A stretch of DNA of 64,000 nt from Voacanga thouarsii (GCA_026120185.1 JANUWF010002120.1:1922001-1986000), one strand, 5' to 3'. Positions 24,706 to 35,689 are shown, counted from the first letter of the stretch. Numbers and translations: made by a program. Notes: a model not told the origin generated them from the sequence alone.

Positions 24706-25518
24706 GAGTTCAAATTCCATCATTTAAGTTTTAGTATGATTAAATTTTATTTTTGATAGGTAGGCTATTTTCGGCCTTGCATGCCTTAGGGAGGAGTAGT
24801 GATGTTGTCCTAGGGGAGACATGAAAGGAATGTCCTAATTCTACCCTTGTGCCCTACAACAATCCCTAAGGGATTCATACCTTTTTTGTTCTCTAACTTA
24901 CCATAATTCTTGACCAATTAAGTTGCTTAATTTATTCAAGCCATTTTATTCTAGAAAATTCCAGCAAGCTTCCATGATCTTGGAGTTTCAAAATTACCTA
25001 TGGAAGGATAAAATATTGGCCGAAAATGGGGAAGAGTTATAGAAGGTTCCCAAGAGAATAAATCTCCATGGTTGAACCTTCAAACTCCACCCTATGAGTA
25101 ATCATCTTCTTCTTGTATCAAAATGGAAATTTTTCCATCTTCTTGATCAGTTCAATTGTCGAAACCTTCATCCATTGCTCCCTCTCAAATATTGCCAAAA
25201 AAAAAAAAAACCAATTCACTCAGCTTGAAGACTGAAAACTTCAGCTAAAATCGGACTGCACAAAAGCTGTGCAAATCATAAAAATCCTGAACAGTTTTCG
25301 CAGCTTGGTGAGCCAAGAACCAAGCTATTTCTTCCACCTTTCCAACCAGAAATTCAACCCTGTCTTTCCTCCATAAAGAAGGCTAGAAACCAGCCTTAAA
25401 GGACCCTCCAATACCCCGTCAAACGTCCTGCAAGTTGGCTGAAGCATTGTAGAAAAATTTGAACAGAAATTCCAGCAAGCCATGCGAAAAACACCACTCC
25501 ATCAATTGTTCTGCATGG
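24706..25518 (+). mobile_element. Gypsy B LTR fragment, second copy
   Basis: Matches 12444-13256. It lacks the LTR start and the A-box of the tRNA-like block but keeps the B-box. It is fused directly to B gag at 25519, so most of an LTR and the 5' leader were lost. Confidence 0.8.
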
Positions 25519-25662
25519 GCGTTGGCATTTTCTCCACCCACGGCCTATTCAGGGGCCGTAGACACAGCTACCGAGATAGAAAATGAGGACCGTAGTAGGA
25601 TGGCATCTATACCTGTCCAGTTGCCAAGGCAACCTTAGGGACACTTCCAAAAACAGCAATCC
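25519..25662 (+). pseudogene. Gypsy B gag fragment
   Basis: Aligns with 31541-31680 of the element A gag (TATTCAGGGGCCGTAGACAC against the A equivalent with GGGGGCTGTAAACG). The last five bases, AATCC, are the target duplication of element A. The same frame resumes at 39837, so removing A restores continuity with the zinc-knuckle part of B gag. It is a piece of the nucleocapsid-side gag and cannot be functional. Confidence 0.82.
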
Positions 25663-25911
25663 TGTGAAACCCCAATCAAAACCAGTCTTAGAGTAAGAGG
25701 GGTTGGGATGCATATCATACTTTATTACATGTTTAATTATATTTTTATATGATTTTCTGTGTTTTGGATTTGAGATTTATAGTCTTGAAGGCTTGGTTGT
25801 GGGTATTGCTTGATAAGGGCAAAATGGTAATTTTGCTTGAGGTGGAAAAAGGGAGATAGCTTGAGGATTGAATAGAAAATATTTTTTTTAGAGGGGAAAT
25901 AAGAAAAAAAG

Positions 25912-25982
25912 TTGTTTTGGTGTAGTGGTTAGAGCCCTAAAATTAGTTCTTGAGGTCTTGGGTTCAAATTCCATCATAAGAG
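25912..25982 (+). other. tRNA-like block in gypsy A 5' LTR
   Basis: A-box TGGTGTAGTGGTTAGAGC (25919-25936) and B-box GGGTTCAAATTCC (about 25960-25972). Confidence 0.58.
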
Positions 25983-27504
25983 TTTTAGCTTGATAAAATT
26001 TTATTTTTGCTTGGGAAGTAATAATTTCAGCTTTATGTGCTTGGAGTTGGGTAGAGATGTTGTCCTAAGAGACACATGTTAGGAGTATCCTCATTCTACT
26101 CCTTTGCCCTACACGAATTTCCTAAGGGGAATTCATTTCCCCTTGATCTTTGATTTTCCTTATTGCTCAACTCAATAGTTTGATCAAGTTGTTCTAGCCA
26201 TTTCCTTTCCAGAAATTTTAGTAAAGTACTGTGGTTTTGTAGGATCAAAATGTCTTAGTGAAAGGCATCTTATGGTCTGAAAATGTGGAAGAGTTGTGGG
26301 AAATTCCAAGAGGGTAAATCCCTCTAGTGAACTTGCTAAAAATTCACTCTAGCTAGGTTCATTTCCCTTCATGCATAGAACTGAAATTTTCCAGCTTTGT
26401 GTGCCTTCAAGGTGTCGAAATTCATAACTATTATTCCCTCCCAAATGCTGCCAGAAAAAGGCCCTTTTGTTCAGCCTAGAATCTAGATTTTTCTAGCTAT
26501 TTTCGAACTGCACAAAAGTGGTGCAAAACCAGAAAAATTCCTGTGCAAATCGCAGCTTTGGAGATCCAAAACCAAGCTGTTTTCTTCCAGATTTTGTTCA
26601 GCACCTTAGCCATGTTTTTCCTCCATGAAGAAGGCTGGAAACTAGATTTGAAAGCCCCTGAAATTCCCCTTCAAAATATCTGCAAGCTGGCTGGAAAATG
26701 GCCGCCGAAAAACTGTCCAGGAATTTCAGCCTAGTGAAAATCCTGTGCAGTCTAACTATCCAGCTTGGTTTCCTTATTCTCTCCCAGCCGAAACCCTATC
26801 CTTGTTCTGCATAAAATTCCCTTAAACCTTCAGTAACTGAGCTCCATTATCTCCCTTAAGCTTCTGCACGAAATTCAGACATGGCTGCCCGAAAATCTCT
26901 CCAACAAATCCCTGCAATCATGCTTGATTGATTACCAAAATTCCAGCCACCTTGGTTTAGCAACCTTCCATAAAGTATCCCTCAAATAACCAGACTTTCT
27001 CTTCACCATTATGCTCCTTGTTTTCAGCCACCTTAAGCCTCCTTAAACCAACTTTCAATCAACTGAAATACTGCACAAAACAGACGGCCATGGCAGACTT
27101 CAAAAGCTCTCCAACAATCAAGATATTCTTGAATATTTAGTTTCCAAATTTGCTTCCTAAAAATATTCTTCAAGGATTTCAACAACTAGCCTTTCCTTTT
27201 CCTTTCCAAACCAGAGGGCCATCTTCCTAAACCCTATAGAACATTTGGCAGCCCTAGTTCTCACAGAATTTGGACAGCTCCAAAACAAAATCTCTCAAAT
27301 CCCTTAAACCTTCAAGAACACCTACTCCTTCCTTTCACCTAATACCCCTCCAAACCACTTCAAACACTCTCTAAAATTTCTAGATTTATCCTACTCACTA
27401 CCGTGAGTCCATCAACACCATTCTTAACATCAAACTCCACAAACCAACTTGCTAATATGGATCAAAAACTAGAAATTCTTTGAAGGTTCAAGAACACCTT
27501 CAAG

Positions 27505-28340
27505 GTAGGTTTGTTCTAACAACTTCATCTTCACCAATCTTGATCTCTAGTGAAAATATATATGAATAAACATGCTAATGGTTTCTCTCTCTCTCTCTCT
27601 CTCTCTTCCTCTCATAGCCGAAACTCTCTTCTCTTGGCCGGATGGCTTCTTCTCCCATGGCCATGCTTTCTCCATCTTCCCTGGACGAAGCTAGGCATCT
27701 AGGAGTTGAGATCCATTCTAAAATCCCTTAAGGTATTCCTCAACCAAGTAAGTCCCTTCAATATTTCTTTTAAATTCTAGATTCATGCCTCTAGGATGAT
27801 GTTGATAGTATGTGGATTGCGATAGGATTTGAGTATGTATTGTTGAGATTGAAGTATGAATATATGTATGATTGTGAAGTAGATGAGATTTATGCATGAA
27901 AGGATTATCTTGGTTGATTGAATGATGATTTGGGGTTTAATGCATGTTTCCATGTCATAGGTAGTATTTGTGATGAAGTGTGCTAGAGATTATGTCACTT
28001 TTGGTGAATAGGATTTATATTCATGTTGGATTATTGAAGCCATGATCATATTTATGCTAGTAGAGGTCAAATCATGTCTTGATAAATTTAGATCTATGCT
28101 TTATGCATGATTTGGATGATTTGATGAATTGAAGGATTGTATATGTTCTTGATTGTGGTTAGCCATAGAAATTTGATCATGATCTAGTTGTCCCTAAGCT
28201 AGTTTTTATTTCATGAATAAAATAATTAATAATATAATTTTACTAGTAATTTTGAAAAACACTAGGAAGGGTAAATCTGGATTGTTATATATAATACGGA
28301 TATTTTTGTCAAATAAATAATAGCTTTTGCTAGAAAAATA

Positions 28341-28378
<38 letters not shown>

Positions 28379-28878
28379 ATATATATATATATATATATAT
28401 ATTACTTAAAATAATGAAATCAAATAAAGCCTTTTATGGAAATAATTATAATTAGTAAAATATTTATTACTAAAAATTTAATTATTATCTTTTAATCAAA
28501 ACCTATTAAGAATTTATTTATTATTGTTCAAACAAGACTCATTAAATTTATTTTCAACTAATTTTAGCTATCAATTATTTTCTAACAACTAAATTATTAA
28601 TAAATCATTATTTTATTTCATACTACCTAAGACTCTTGAAAAAATAAACTATAAATTTCTCTTAGCAAGATTTAAACTTTCAACTTATTAGAATGTATTT
28701 CCCAAACCATTACTTATTTTAAAATTCAAATTAGGCTCAACTTATAAACCTATTTATTTATTGTTTGGCCTTAGAGCTTAGGACACTAGGATCATGGTAG
28801 TAGTAAGTTAAGTTGATTTAAAATTGAGGAAGTGGATTGTGGCTTGAAATTGATTGTGATTTGTATTTGCCCATGCAG
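27505..28878 (+). other. Candidate LTR leader intron (donor and acceptor pair)
   Basis: CTTCAAG/GTAGGT at 27505 matches a plant 5' splice site, and TTGCCCATGCAG/ ending at 28878 matches a 3' splice site. A second donor-like CCAA/GTAAGT lies at about 27747. Equivalent pairs are 37280 to 38653, 45458 to 46672 and 60214 to 61586. This is an inference from consensus and conservation only. Confidence 0.35.
28345..28400 (+). repeat. AC then AT microsatellite
   Basis: (AC)n at 28345-28374 followed by (AT)n at about 28379-28402. Confidence 0.95.
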
Positions 28879-30045
28879 AGTTAGGTCAGCTGTTGGAGAC
28901 CTTTTATTGTGAGTAGGAATTAGGTAAGCTCTTGCATAAAACCTGATTGATGTGAAATGTTAATTATGGTAAGCCAAATGTAGAGTGCATGGACACTCAT
29001 GTTTGTAAAGGCAATTGAGGATTGTCTCCTGTCTTATTTTCGTCAAAAAAATTATTTGAAATCAATAAGCAGATTTATTCAAACTCAAAACTCTTTCTAA
29101 AATTGATTTTGACAAAGACTTTGGAAACCCCTAATTGCCATGTTCAAGTGGAACTATGTTTTGTTCATTTTTTTTTTCCCAAGTGGGATATGTTACATTG
29201 AGTACACAATAAGGGTGGACTACTAGGGCTAGTCTTTGAGGGGTTAGGGTAAGTCTCCCAGTAGGTGACCACCTCTGAGGGGTGAGTCTTTCCCGAATAA
29301 GACGACAGTCCTGTAAGTCGTTCCGGTCCGAGCTAACAGTGTTCTTTTTCAGTCAAGTGACTGTGTTTTGCAGAAATGGATACCCGGTTATTGTTTGGGT
29401 ATAGAGAAGAGAAGTATCTCGCCTAGTAGGCCGATCGCCTACTTTTGTCAGTCTGCACAAAGTGTGGCATTCTGATCGGTGGTATGCACAAAGTGTGGCA
29501 TGCTGACCATTCGGTTATGGGGCCCAACGTATGGTAACCCGTAATCCTTTCTTTCGAGTGGTTGATTTTCTAAATTATGTATGGTTGGAAAAGCCAAAAC
29601 ACCACTCTTGCTTTTGATGGATGTTTGCTGCTTGCCAATGATCTCTGATAAAGAATTTTATACTTTGCATTCATGAACTGTTTTCACCCGACACTTAAAC
29701 ACACACGGACTTACTGAGATTTCTATCTCACCACCATTTTTACCATGATTTCAGGTCGATCTTGCTCTGGGGATGAGTAGCTAGATTATGCCTGCTTTGG
29801 AAGATTTTCTGATGATTTATTTTTGCGTAATGTTTTGGGGAGATAAGAGTGGATAAATTTTATTATGGATTTGTTTTTGGTATTCTTGGATTAATGTTTA
29901 TTTTTGGGATGTAATAAATTTTAAGTTCAAGTATCTTTTTTTTATCTCGCTATTTTATTTATGTGACCTAGTTATAAAGACCCCTTATCCTTTGGACGAG
30001 GTGACATCCCTGCCCTGGCAGGCCTAGGTAGTAGGGTGTTACAAA

Positions 30046-30057
30046 TAGTATCAGAGA
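30046..30057 (+). other. Primer binding site of gypsy A
   Basis: TAGTATCAGAGA, two substitutions from TGGTATCAGAGC (initiator Met tRNA), starting three bases after the LTR end. Confidence 0.75.
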
Positions 30058-30141
30058 CTAAGTTTAGGCAAATAATGATTGTATGCGTGTTGTTTATTTA
30101 AGTTCAAATCTTTATCTAACCTATCTTATTGATGCTGTAGG

Positions 30142-30605
30142 ATGGTTAGGATGCTTAGGACAGCGAGGAATGGGCAGCAGTAGCACCCGCCTATCCCTAT
30201 ATACCCTGAGGACCTTCCAGTTTCCCAACCTGCCTCTCACCAGTTATCCCTATAGAGGATAGCAGGGATGATGAGGCCCAGATTATTGAGCCATCCCCAA
30301 TTCCGGTGATAGACATAAGCTTTGACAGTGAGGATGAGGTGATGATAGTGGAGCCTGAACCCCACCTTCCTATTCCCGAGGTGGACTTAGCAGCAGATAG
30401 TGATGACCTGGGGGAGATAGACTATGAGTCTCCACCTAGGCCTTTTTTCCTCCCTTCTTCCAGCCAAGTTGAGCCCGGGGAGAGTTCTAGGCGCCCTGGG
30501 AAGGAGCCAGTGGAGGGATTTACTAGCGAGGTTGGGGTAGATTTTTCTAACAACTCTGGGGGATGGTTGTATGAGGCTGATGATAAGGATTCTAATAAGG
30601 ACTAG
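30142..30605 (+). pseudogene. Acidic leader reading frame upstream of gag (unknown function)
   Basis: Between the primer site and gag an extra frame starts at an ATG at 30142, hits a stop within 15 codons, and changes frame near 30210. It is then open to a stop at 30603-30605, where the last 99 codons follow a GTG. The product is strongly acidic and rich in Asp, Glu, Ser and Pro, with motifs such as FDSEDEV, ADSDDLGE and EADDKD, and no zinc finger or membrane segment. I do not recognise the family. It is not the gag start, which is clear at 30857. It could be an extra small protein or a spliced leader exon. Element B has lost this region, so there is no second copy to compare. Confidence 0.5.
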
Positions 30606-30856
30606 AGGACTAGGAGTTATTCTGATTTGGATGTTTATTGGTTTACTGTTTTTCGAGAACTTGGATGTCAAGGATTTTTAATTCTTCTTTCTATCAAAAT
30701 TTTGAATTTATACAAGTCCATTTTTGAAAGAGAATTTATTCCTTAAACAAAATTTATCTTCGATTTCTATTACACATATTTGACTATGAATGCATGTGCA
30801 ACTAAAATGATTTGAACCTTACATGCATACACTTATCATTTGGGGTGTGGTTTAGA
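30606..30856. other. Non-coding spacer before gag
   Basis: About 250 AT-rich bases between the leader frame and the gag ATG. No motif recognised. Confidence 0.5.
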
Positions 30857-31930
30857 ATGGCACCCAAGCGTCATGCAACTTCAGCAGGTGGAAGAGTTCC
30901 GGAGGCCGATCAAGTGGCACCGGAAATGGAAATAGCCCAGATGCAAGCACCCAACCGGGGTGAAGGGAACAGTCAGAATATGGGATCGAGGTTTGAAGTT
31001 CCAATTGATGTGACCATGGGCCAAGCATTCAACAAAATGGCCGAGATTTTACAATCAATGACCGAGAGGCGGAACCTAAGGGGTGAGGACGAGGCCTTGG
31101 AACCGTTCTTGAAGTTTCAGCCGCCCGTCTTCCTAGGCGAAGCAGAACAAGATTAGAAGGTAGAACAGTAGGTCGAGTAGATGGAGGACATATTCGCAAC
31201 GCTCCAGTACACCGAGGAGTGGATGGTTAAGTTTGCAGCTTTCCGATTGAGAGGTCCAGCTCGGGCACGGTAGCAGCAGGTCCAAGATGATTGGGAGGTG
31301 GACGAACAGGAATGGACGAGCTCCAACTTCGTTGAGGCCTTTAGGACAGAGTATATCCCACAGTGGATTGTGAAGAAGCGAGAAGATGAATTTCAGAATC
31401 TGAGGTAGGGAAGCATGTCAGTGGCCTAGTACGCGGCCCGGTTCACCCAGTTGTCCAAATACTACACGATTGGTGGACACCGAACATAATAGGACGAGGC
31501 AGTTCGACAAGGGGCTGAGACCGGAGTTGAGGAGAGTATTGGCACCTGCTCTACCGACCACCTATTCGGGGGCTGTAAACGTAGCTACTCGAACAGAGAA
31601 TGAGGATCACAGAAGGATGGCGGCAAAACCCTTCCAACTGCTAAGGCAGCCGCAGGGATACTTCCCGAGGCTGCAACCCCACAAGTGCCCAGCCAATCAC
31701 CAATGGCAGAACCGGGGAAGCAAGCCCGGACAGCACCAGCTGGACCTGCCCCAAATCTTCCATCCTACAGGCAGTGTGGAAGGAAAGGCCACACCGAAAG
31801 GAATTGTTGGTCTAAGGGTAGTGATTAGAAGTGCTATCACTGTGGCGACCCGAACCACTTGAGGAACACTTGCCGCAAATTGCACCGAGTCGGGCAAGGA
31901 AACCCGGCTCAGAACTCGGGACCTAACTGA
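30857..31930 (+). pseudogene. Gypsy A gag (capsid and nucleocapsid)
   Basis: Starts MAPKRH at 30857. Gag forms the particle that encloses element RNA. The central part has the plant gypsy capsid signature (a LQYTEEW..FAAFRLRGPAR stretch at about 31205-31270, FVEAFRTEYIP at about 31330). The end has two zinc knuckles: a first with one Cys changed to Tyr (YRQCGRKGHTERNC, about 31762-31803) and a second intact one (CYHCGDPNHLRNTC, about 31832-31873). At least eight in-frame stops, mostly TAG, fall where related elements have Trp or Gln, which fits decay by cytosine deamination. The start is chosen because it is the first ATG in frame with the capsid after the leader stop. Confidence 0.85.
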
Positions 31931-32520
31931 GCCAACCCCACGAGAGCATCCGGGAGTGGAGCGCCGAAGCCTCAAGTGAAGGCCAAGGTATTCGCTCTCA
32001 ACGGAGAGATAGTTTAGGCTGATGCAGCGATGGTAGAAGGCACGTTCACTATTTAAGGACGTTCCGTTAATGCTTTGATTGATCCTAGCTCTACTCACTC
32101 CTATATAAATAAGTTGTGTGCATGTCATTTGGGTTAGGATGGAGTTGAGCTACCTATCATTCTAGAGGTAAGCACACCTCTGGGGAAAATGGTGCAAGAG
32201 GATCGGTATATAAAGAATGTAAAATTAATGTGGGGAGAGAAAGCCTGGAGAGAGATTTGATAGTGTTAGACATTGAGGATTATGACCTGATTTTGGGGAT
32301 GGACTGGTTCGACAAGCACAGGGCTAGGGTGGACTGTAAAAATAAAACAGTCCAGTTCATCAGATCGGGTTGTGACGTATTGGAATTTAAGGGCAAGAGG
32401 GTGAAAGAATGTAAGTACTTGATTGCGGGGGCTAAAGCCTAGAAATTGTTGAAGCAAGGGTGTCAAGGGTACCTGGCTTACGTGATAAATAAGCCAAAGG
32501 ACTAGTGCACTCTGGAGGAC
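31931..32520 (+). pseudogene. Gypsy A protease region
   Basis: Aspartic protease that matures gag-pol. The active-site stretch reads ALIDPSSTHSYI (about 32070-32105), where the usual retroelement motif has DPGST; element B still has DPGST. An IEDYDLILGMDW motif near 32270-32310 marks the C-terminal part of the fold. A TAG lies in the middle of the N-terminal strand (32053-32055). The fold runs straight into the reverse transcriptase linker. Confidence 0.82.
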
Positions 32521-33480
32521 ACTGAGGTAGTGAAGGATTTACCCGATATGTTTCCAGCGGAGCTTGATTCTGTACCTCCTAGTAGAGAGGTGGAATTCAC
32601 CATCGACTTAGTTCCGGGAGCGGAATTAATATCGCAGACTCTATACCGGATGGTACCGGCAGAGTTGAAAGAGTTGAAAGAGCAGCTGGAGGAGTTAGTA
32701 AGTCAAGGTTATATCAGACCTAGCACGTCACCTTGGAGAGCGCCTGTGCTATTTTTGAAGAAAAATGACGGCACTCTGAGGCTATGCATTGACTACCGGG
32801 GTTTGAATAACTTAATGGTCAAGAACAAATATTCCTTACCGTTGATTGATGAACTATTCGACCACTTGCAAGGGTCCAATTGCAACTCTAAGTTAGATCT
32901 GAGGTAACAGTACTACTAGGTGCGGATAAGAGAGGATGATATCCCCAAGATAGCCTTCAACACCAGATATGGACACTATGAGTTCGTGGTGATGCCGTTC
33001 AGGGTGACAAACACCCCAGCAGTATTCATGGACCTGATGCACCGAGTATTCCGACCCTATCTGGACAAAGTTCGTAGTGGTCTTCATCGACGATATCTTG
33101 ATTTACTCCAAGAGTCCAGAAGTGCATGCGGAGCATCCGAAGCTCGTATTGGAGAAGCTTCGGGAGCACAAACTGTACGCTAAGTTCAGCAACTGTGAAT
33201 TCTGGTTGGATAGTGTGGCATTCCTTGGCTATGTGGTGATTAAGGAGGGAATTAAGGTTGAAGCAGTATCAGACTTGAAGTAGCCGGAGAGTATCACCGA
33301 GATCCGGAGTTTCTTGGGGCTGGCCAGTTACTACCGAAGGTTTATCAAGGGATTTTCGACACTTGCATCACCAATGACCTGATTATTGCGAAAGGATATT
33401 CCATATGTGTGGAACAAGAAATGCGAGAAGAGTTTTCAAGAACTGAAGTGCAGACTGATGACAGCACCGGTATTGAGTCT
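32521..33480 (+). pseudogene. Gypsy A reverse transcriptase
   Basis: Copies element RNA to cDNA. Motifs in order are [60 protein letters not shown], the [16 protein letters not shown] stretch (about 32952-33000) and the catalytic box FIDDIL (about 33083-33100). Just before the catalytic box an extra A in the AAA at 33066-33069 shifts the frame. Stops replace Gln at about 32907 and 32919. The connection domain follows with [20 protein letters not shown] at about 33300-33360. Confidence 0.88.
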
Positions 33481-33860
33481 ACCGGAGGAAGGCAAACCAT
33501 ACGCACTGTATACCGATGCTTTGAAACAAGAACTGGGAGTAGCATTGATGTAGGATCGGAAGGTGAATGCTTATGCTTCTCGAAAGCTGAGACCTCATGA
33601 AGTCAACTACCCTGCTCATGATTTGGAGCTGGCAGCTATAGTGTTCGCCCTAAAGAAATGGCGACACTACCTGTATGGAGCCGAATATGAGGTGTTCACC
33701 GATCATAAAAGTCTGAAGTATATCTTCTCCCAGAACGATCTGAACTTGAGGCATCAAAGATGGATGGAATTCTTTGAAGAATACCGATGCTCGATCAACT
33801 ACCATCCCGGGAAGGCCAATGTTGTGGCAGACGCCCTGAGCAGGAAGGTTGGGATGGCCA
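33481..33860 (+). pseudogene. Gypsy A RNase H
   Basis: Degrades the RNA strand during reverse transcription. Motifs seen are YTDA (about 33508), [20 protein letters not shown] (from about 33585), a [10 protein letters not shown] motif (about 33700-33730) and [16 protein letters not shown] (about 33799-33845). The first 30 codons carry a stop and substitutions, and the last 100 codons are an uninterrupted frame. Confidence 0.87.
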
Positions 33861-35000
33861 AGTTAAGAGTGCAGGAAATGCAAGCGGTTCAGGATGTGTT
33901 GGACAGAGGGGTGGAAGTGCAAGATAAAGGATTTGTCATCAGCAATTTGAAGTTGGTGCCGGACCTAAAGAAGGAAATCGTGGAAGCTCAGCAAAATAAC
34001 GCTGAGTTCCAACTTTTTAAGGATAAGGAGCTAAAGCAGCCCGGCAGTGAATTCTGTCTAGACGAGATGAGAGTTCTACATTCTAGGGATCGGTTGTGTA
34101 TACCCGGAGAGCAATAATTAAAGGACCGAATTTTGGAAGAAGCGCACAAGAGCAATTACGCCATTCATCCGGGGGAAGTCAAGATGTATCAAGACTTGAA
34201 GAGAGCCTATTGGTGGCCCGGACTGAAGCGAGATGTGGTCAAGTATGTCTCGACCTGTCTCACCTGCCAAAAAGTCAAAGCGGAGCATAAGAAGTCAGTG
34301 GGACTATTGCAGCCATTGCCAGTGCCGGAATGGAAGTGGGAAGAGGTGACTATGTATTTCATCACCGAGCTTCCCATGTCAAGGACTCAAAAGGACGCCA
34401 TATGGGTAGTGGTGGATCGACTAACCAAGTCGGCCCATTTCATACCGGTGAATGTGAGGGACTCGATAGAAAAGCTGGCTCAGACTTATGTTCGAGAGAT
34501 TGTTCAACTACATGGAGTGCCTTCAAGCATAGTGTCAAATTGAGACCCGAGGTTTACGTCTCGTTTTTGGGGAATGCTTCAGGAAGCAATGGGGTTGAAT
34601 CTGAAATTCAGTACGATAGCGCATCCGCAGACCGATGGGCTGTCAGAGAGGGTGATACAAATATTGGAAGATATGCTAAGAGCCTGTGTTTTGGACTTCG
34701 GAGATAAATGGATAGAGTGTGTACCGTATGCAGAATTATCATATAACAATAGCCATTAAGCTTCGATCGGGATGGCACCGTATGAGGCTTTATATGGGCG
34801 CAAATGTCAGGTACCGTTATTTTGGAGTTGGTCCGAAGACGATCATGTGAGCAAAACCGGAGAAGTATGTGTCAAAGAAATGTTGGATAAAGTGAAATTG
34901 ATCAGGGAGAGGTTAAAGGAGGCATAGAGTCGGCAGAAGAGCTTTGCGGACAACCGGCGAAGAGAATTAGAATTTCAAGTCGGGGACAACGTATTTTTGA
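33861..35000 (+). pseudogene. Gypsy A integrase core
   Basis: Inserts the cDNA into host DNA. The HHCC zinc domain is visible (AHKSNYAIHPG... followed by CLTC, about 34140-34268). In the catalytic core all but the Glu are damaged. The first Asp is Tyr (TMYFITELP, where B has TMDFVTG). The second is Asn followed by a stop (SIVSN then TGA, near 34540). The Glu remains in TDGLSERV (about 34630-34655). Two further TAG stops follow (about 34758 and 34925). The frame is otherwise close to element B. Confidence 0.85.
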
Positions 35001-35427
35001 AGTTGACACTGAATAGAGGAATTTTAAAGCATCCAAAGGGCAGAAAATTGAATCTGAGATATTTGGGGCCATTTTGATTAAGGAAAGAATTGGACCGGTA
35101 GCTTACTGATTAGACCTGCCGGACGGGTTCACGGGTATCCATGACGTTTTTCATGTGTCACAATTGAAGAAGTATAATGCGGATCCTGGTCATTTATTGA
35201 ATGATGAACCGTTAGTATTGCAGCCCGACCTGAGTTATGTGGAGAAGCCTGTACGGATATTGGACCGCAGTGTCAAGACTCTCTGGAACAAACAAATACC
35301 AATGGTTAAGATTCAGTGGGAGCATTATAGCTCACAGGATACCACCTAGGAGTCGGAAGAATGGGTTAAAGGAAGTATCCCGAGTTGAAATAGAGGTATG
35401 CTTGAATTTCAGGACGAAATTCTTCTA
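35001..35427 (+). pseudogene. Gypsy A integrase C-terminus with chromodomain-like tail
   Basis: The GPF/Y region (YLGPF, about 35058-35072) is followed by a frame break. The HVSQLKKYNADPGH segment (from 35152) and the EKPVRILDRSVKTLWNKQIP stretch (about 35242-35300) are typical of the chromodomain tail of Tekay-like chromoviruses, which steers insertion toward heterochromatin. Stops follow at about 35347. Confidence 0.8.
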
Positions 35428-35439
35428 AGGAGGGGATGA
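35428..35439 (+). other. Polypurine tract of gypsy A
   Basis: AGGAGGGGATGA directly before the 3' LTR. It is the usual primer for plus-strand synthesis. B has CGAGGGGAAGA at the same place. Confidence 0.8.
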
Positions 35440-35689
35440 GGTGAAACCCCAGTCAAAACCAATCATAGAGTAAGGGGGGTTGGGATGCATATCATACTTT
35501 ATTGCATGTTTAATTATATTTTTATATGATTTTCTGTGTTTTAGATTTGAGATTTATTGTCTTGAAGGCTTAGTTGTGGGTATTGCTTGAGAAGGGCAAA
35601 ATGGTAATTGTGGTAGAGGTGGAAAAAGGGAGATAGCTTGAGGATTGAATAGAAAATATTTTTTTAGAGGGGAAATAAGAATAAAAGTT

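Larger units (their letters stand above)
16089..25518 (+). repeat. Segmental duplication, copy 2 (9.43 kb)
   Basis: Second copy of 3909-13256 in the same orientation. It differs by a 1,125-bp tandem duplication (18447-20696) and by loss of the part equivalent to 11385-12443. It ends at TTCTGCATGG and continues directly into a gypsy B gag fragment. Confidence 0.9.
25663..30043 (+). mobile_element. Gypsy A 5' LTR (4,381 bp)
   Basis: Starts TGTGAAACCCC and ends GGTGTTACA. Internal landmarks are the tRNA-like block (25912-25980), a CT microsatellite (27582-27604), a donor-like AAG/GTAGGT at 27505, AC/AT microsatellites (28345-28400), an acceptor-like CCCATGCAG ending at 28878, and paired GCACAAAGTGTGGCAT repeats (29455, 29486). 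A TGTAATAAATTTT near the end could serve polyadenylation. Confidence 0.92.

Noticed and set aside
31697..32128. A 143-codon minus-strand frame
   Set aside because: It is a shadow of the gag zinc-knuckle and protease region on the plus strand.
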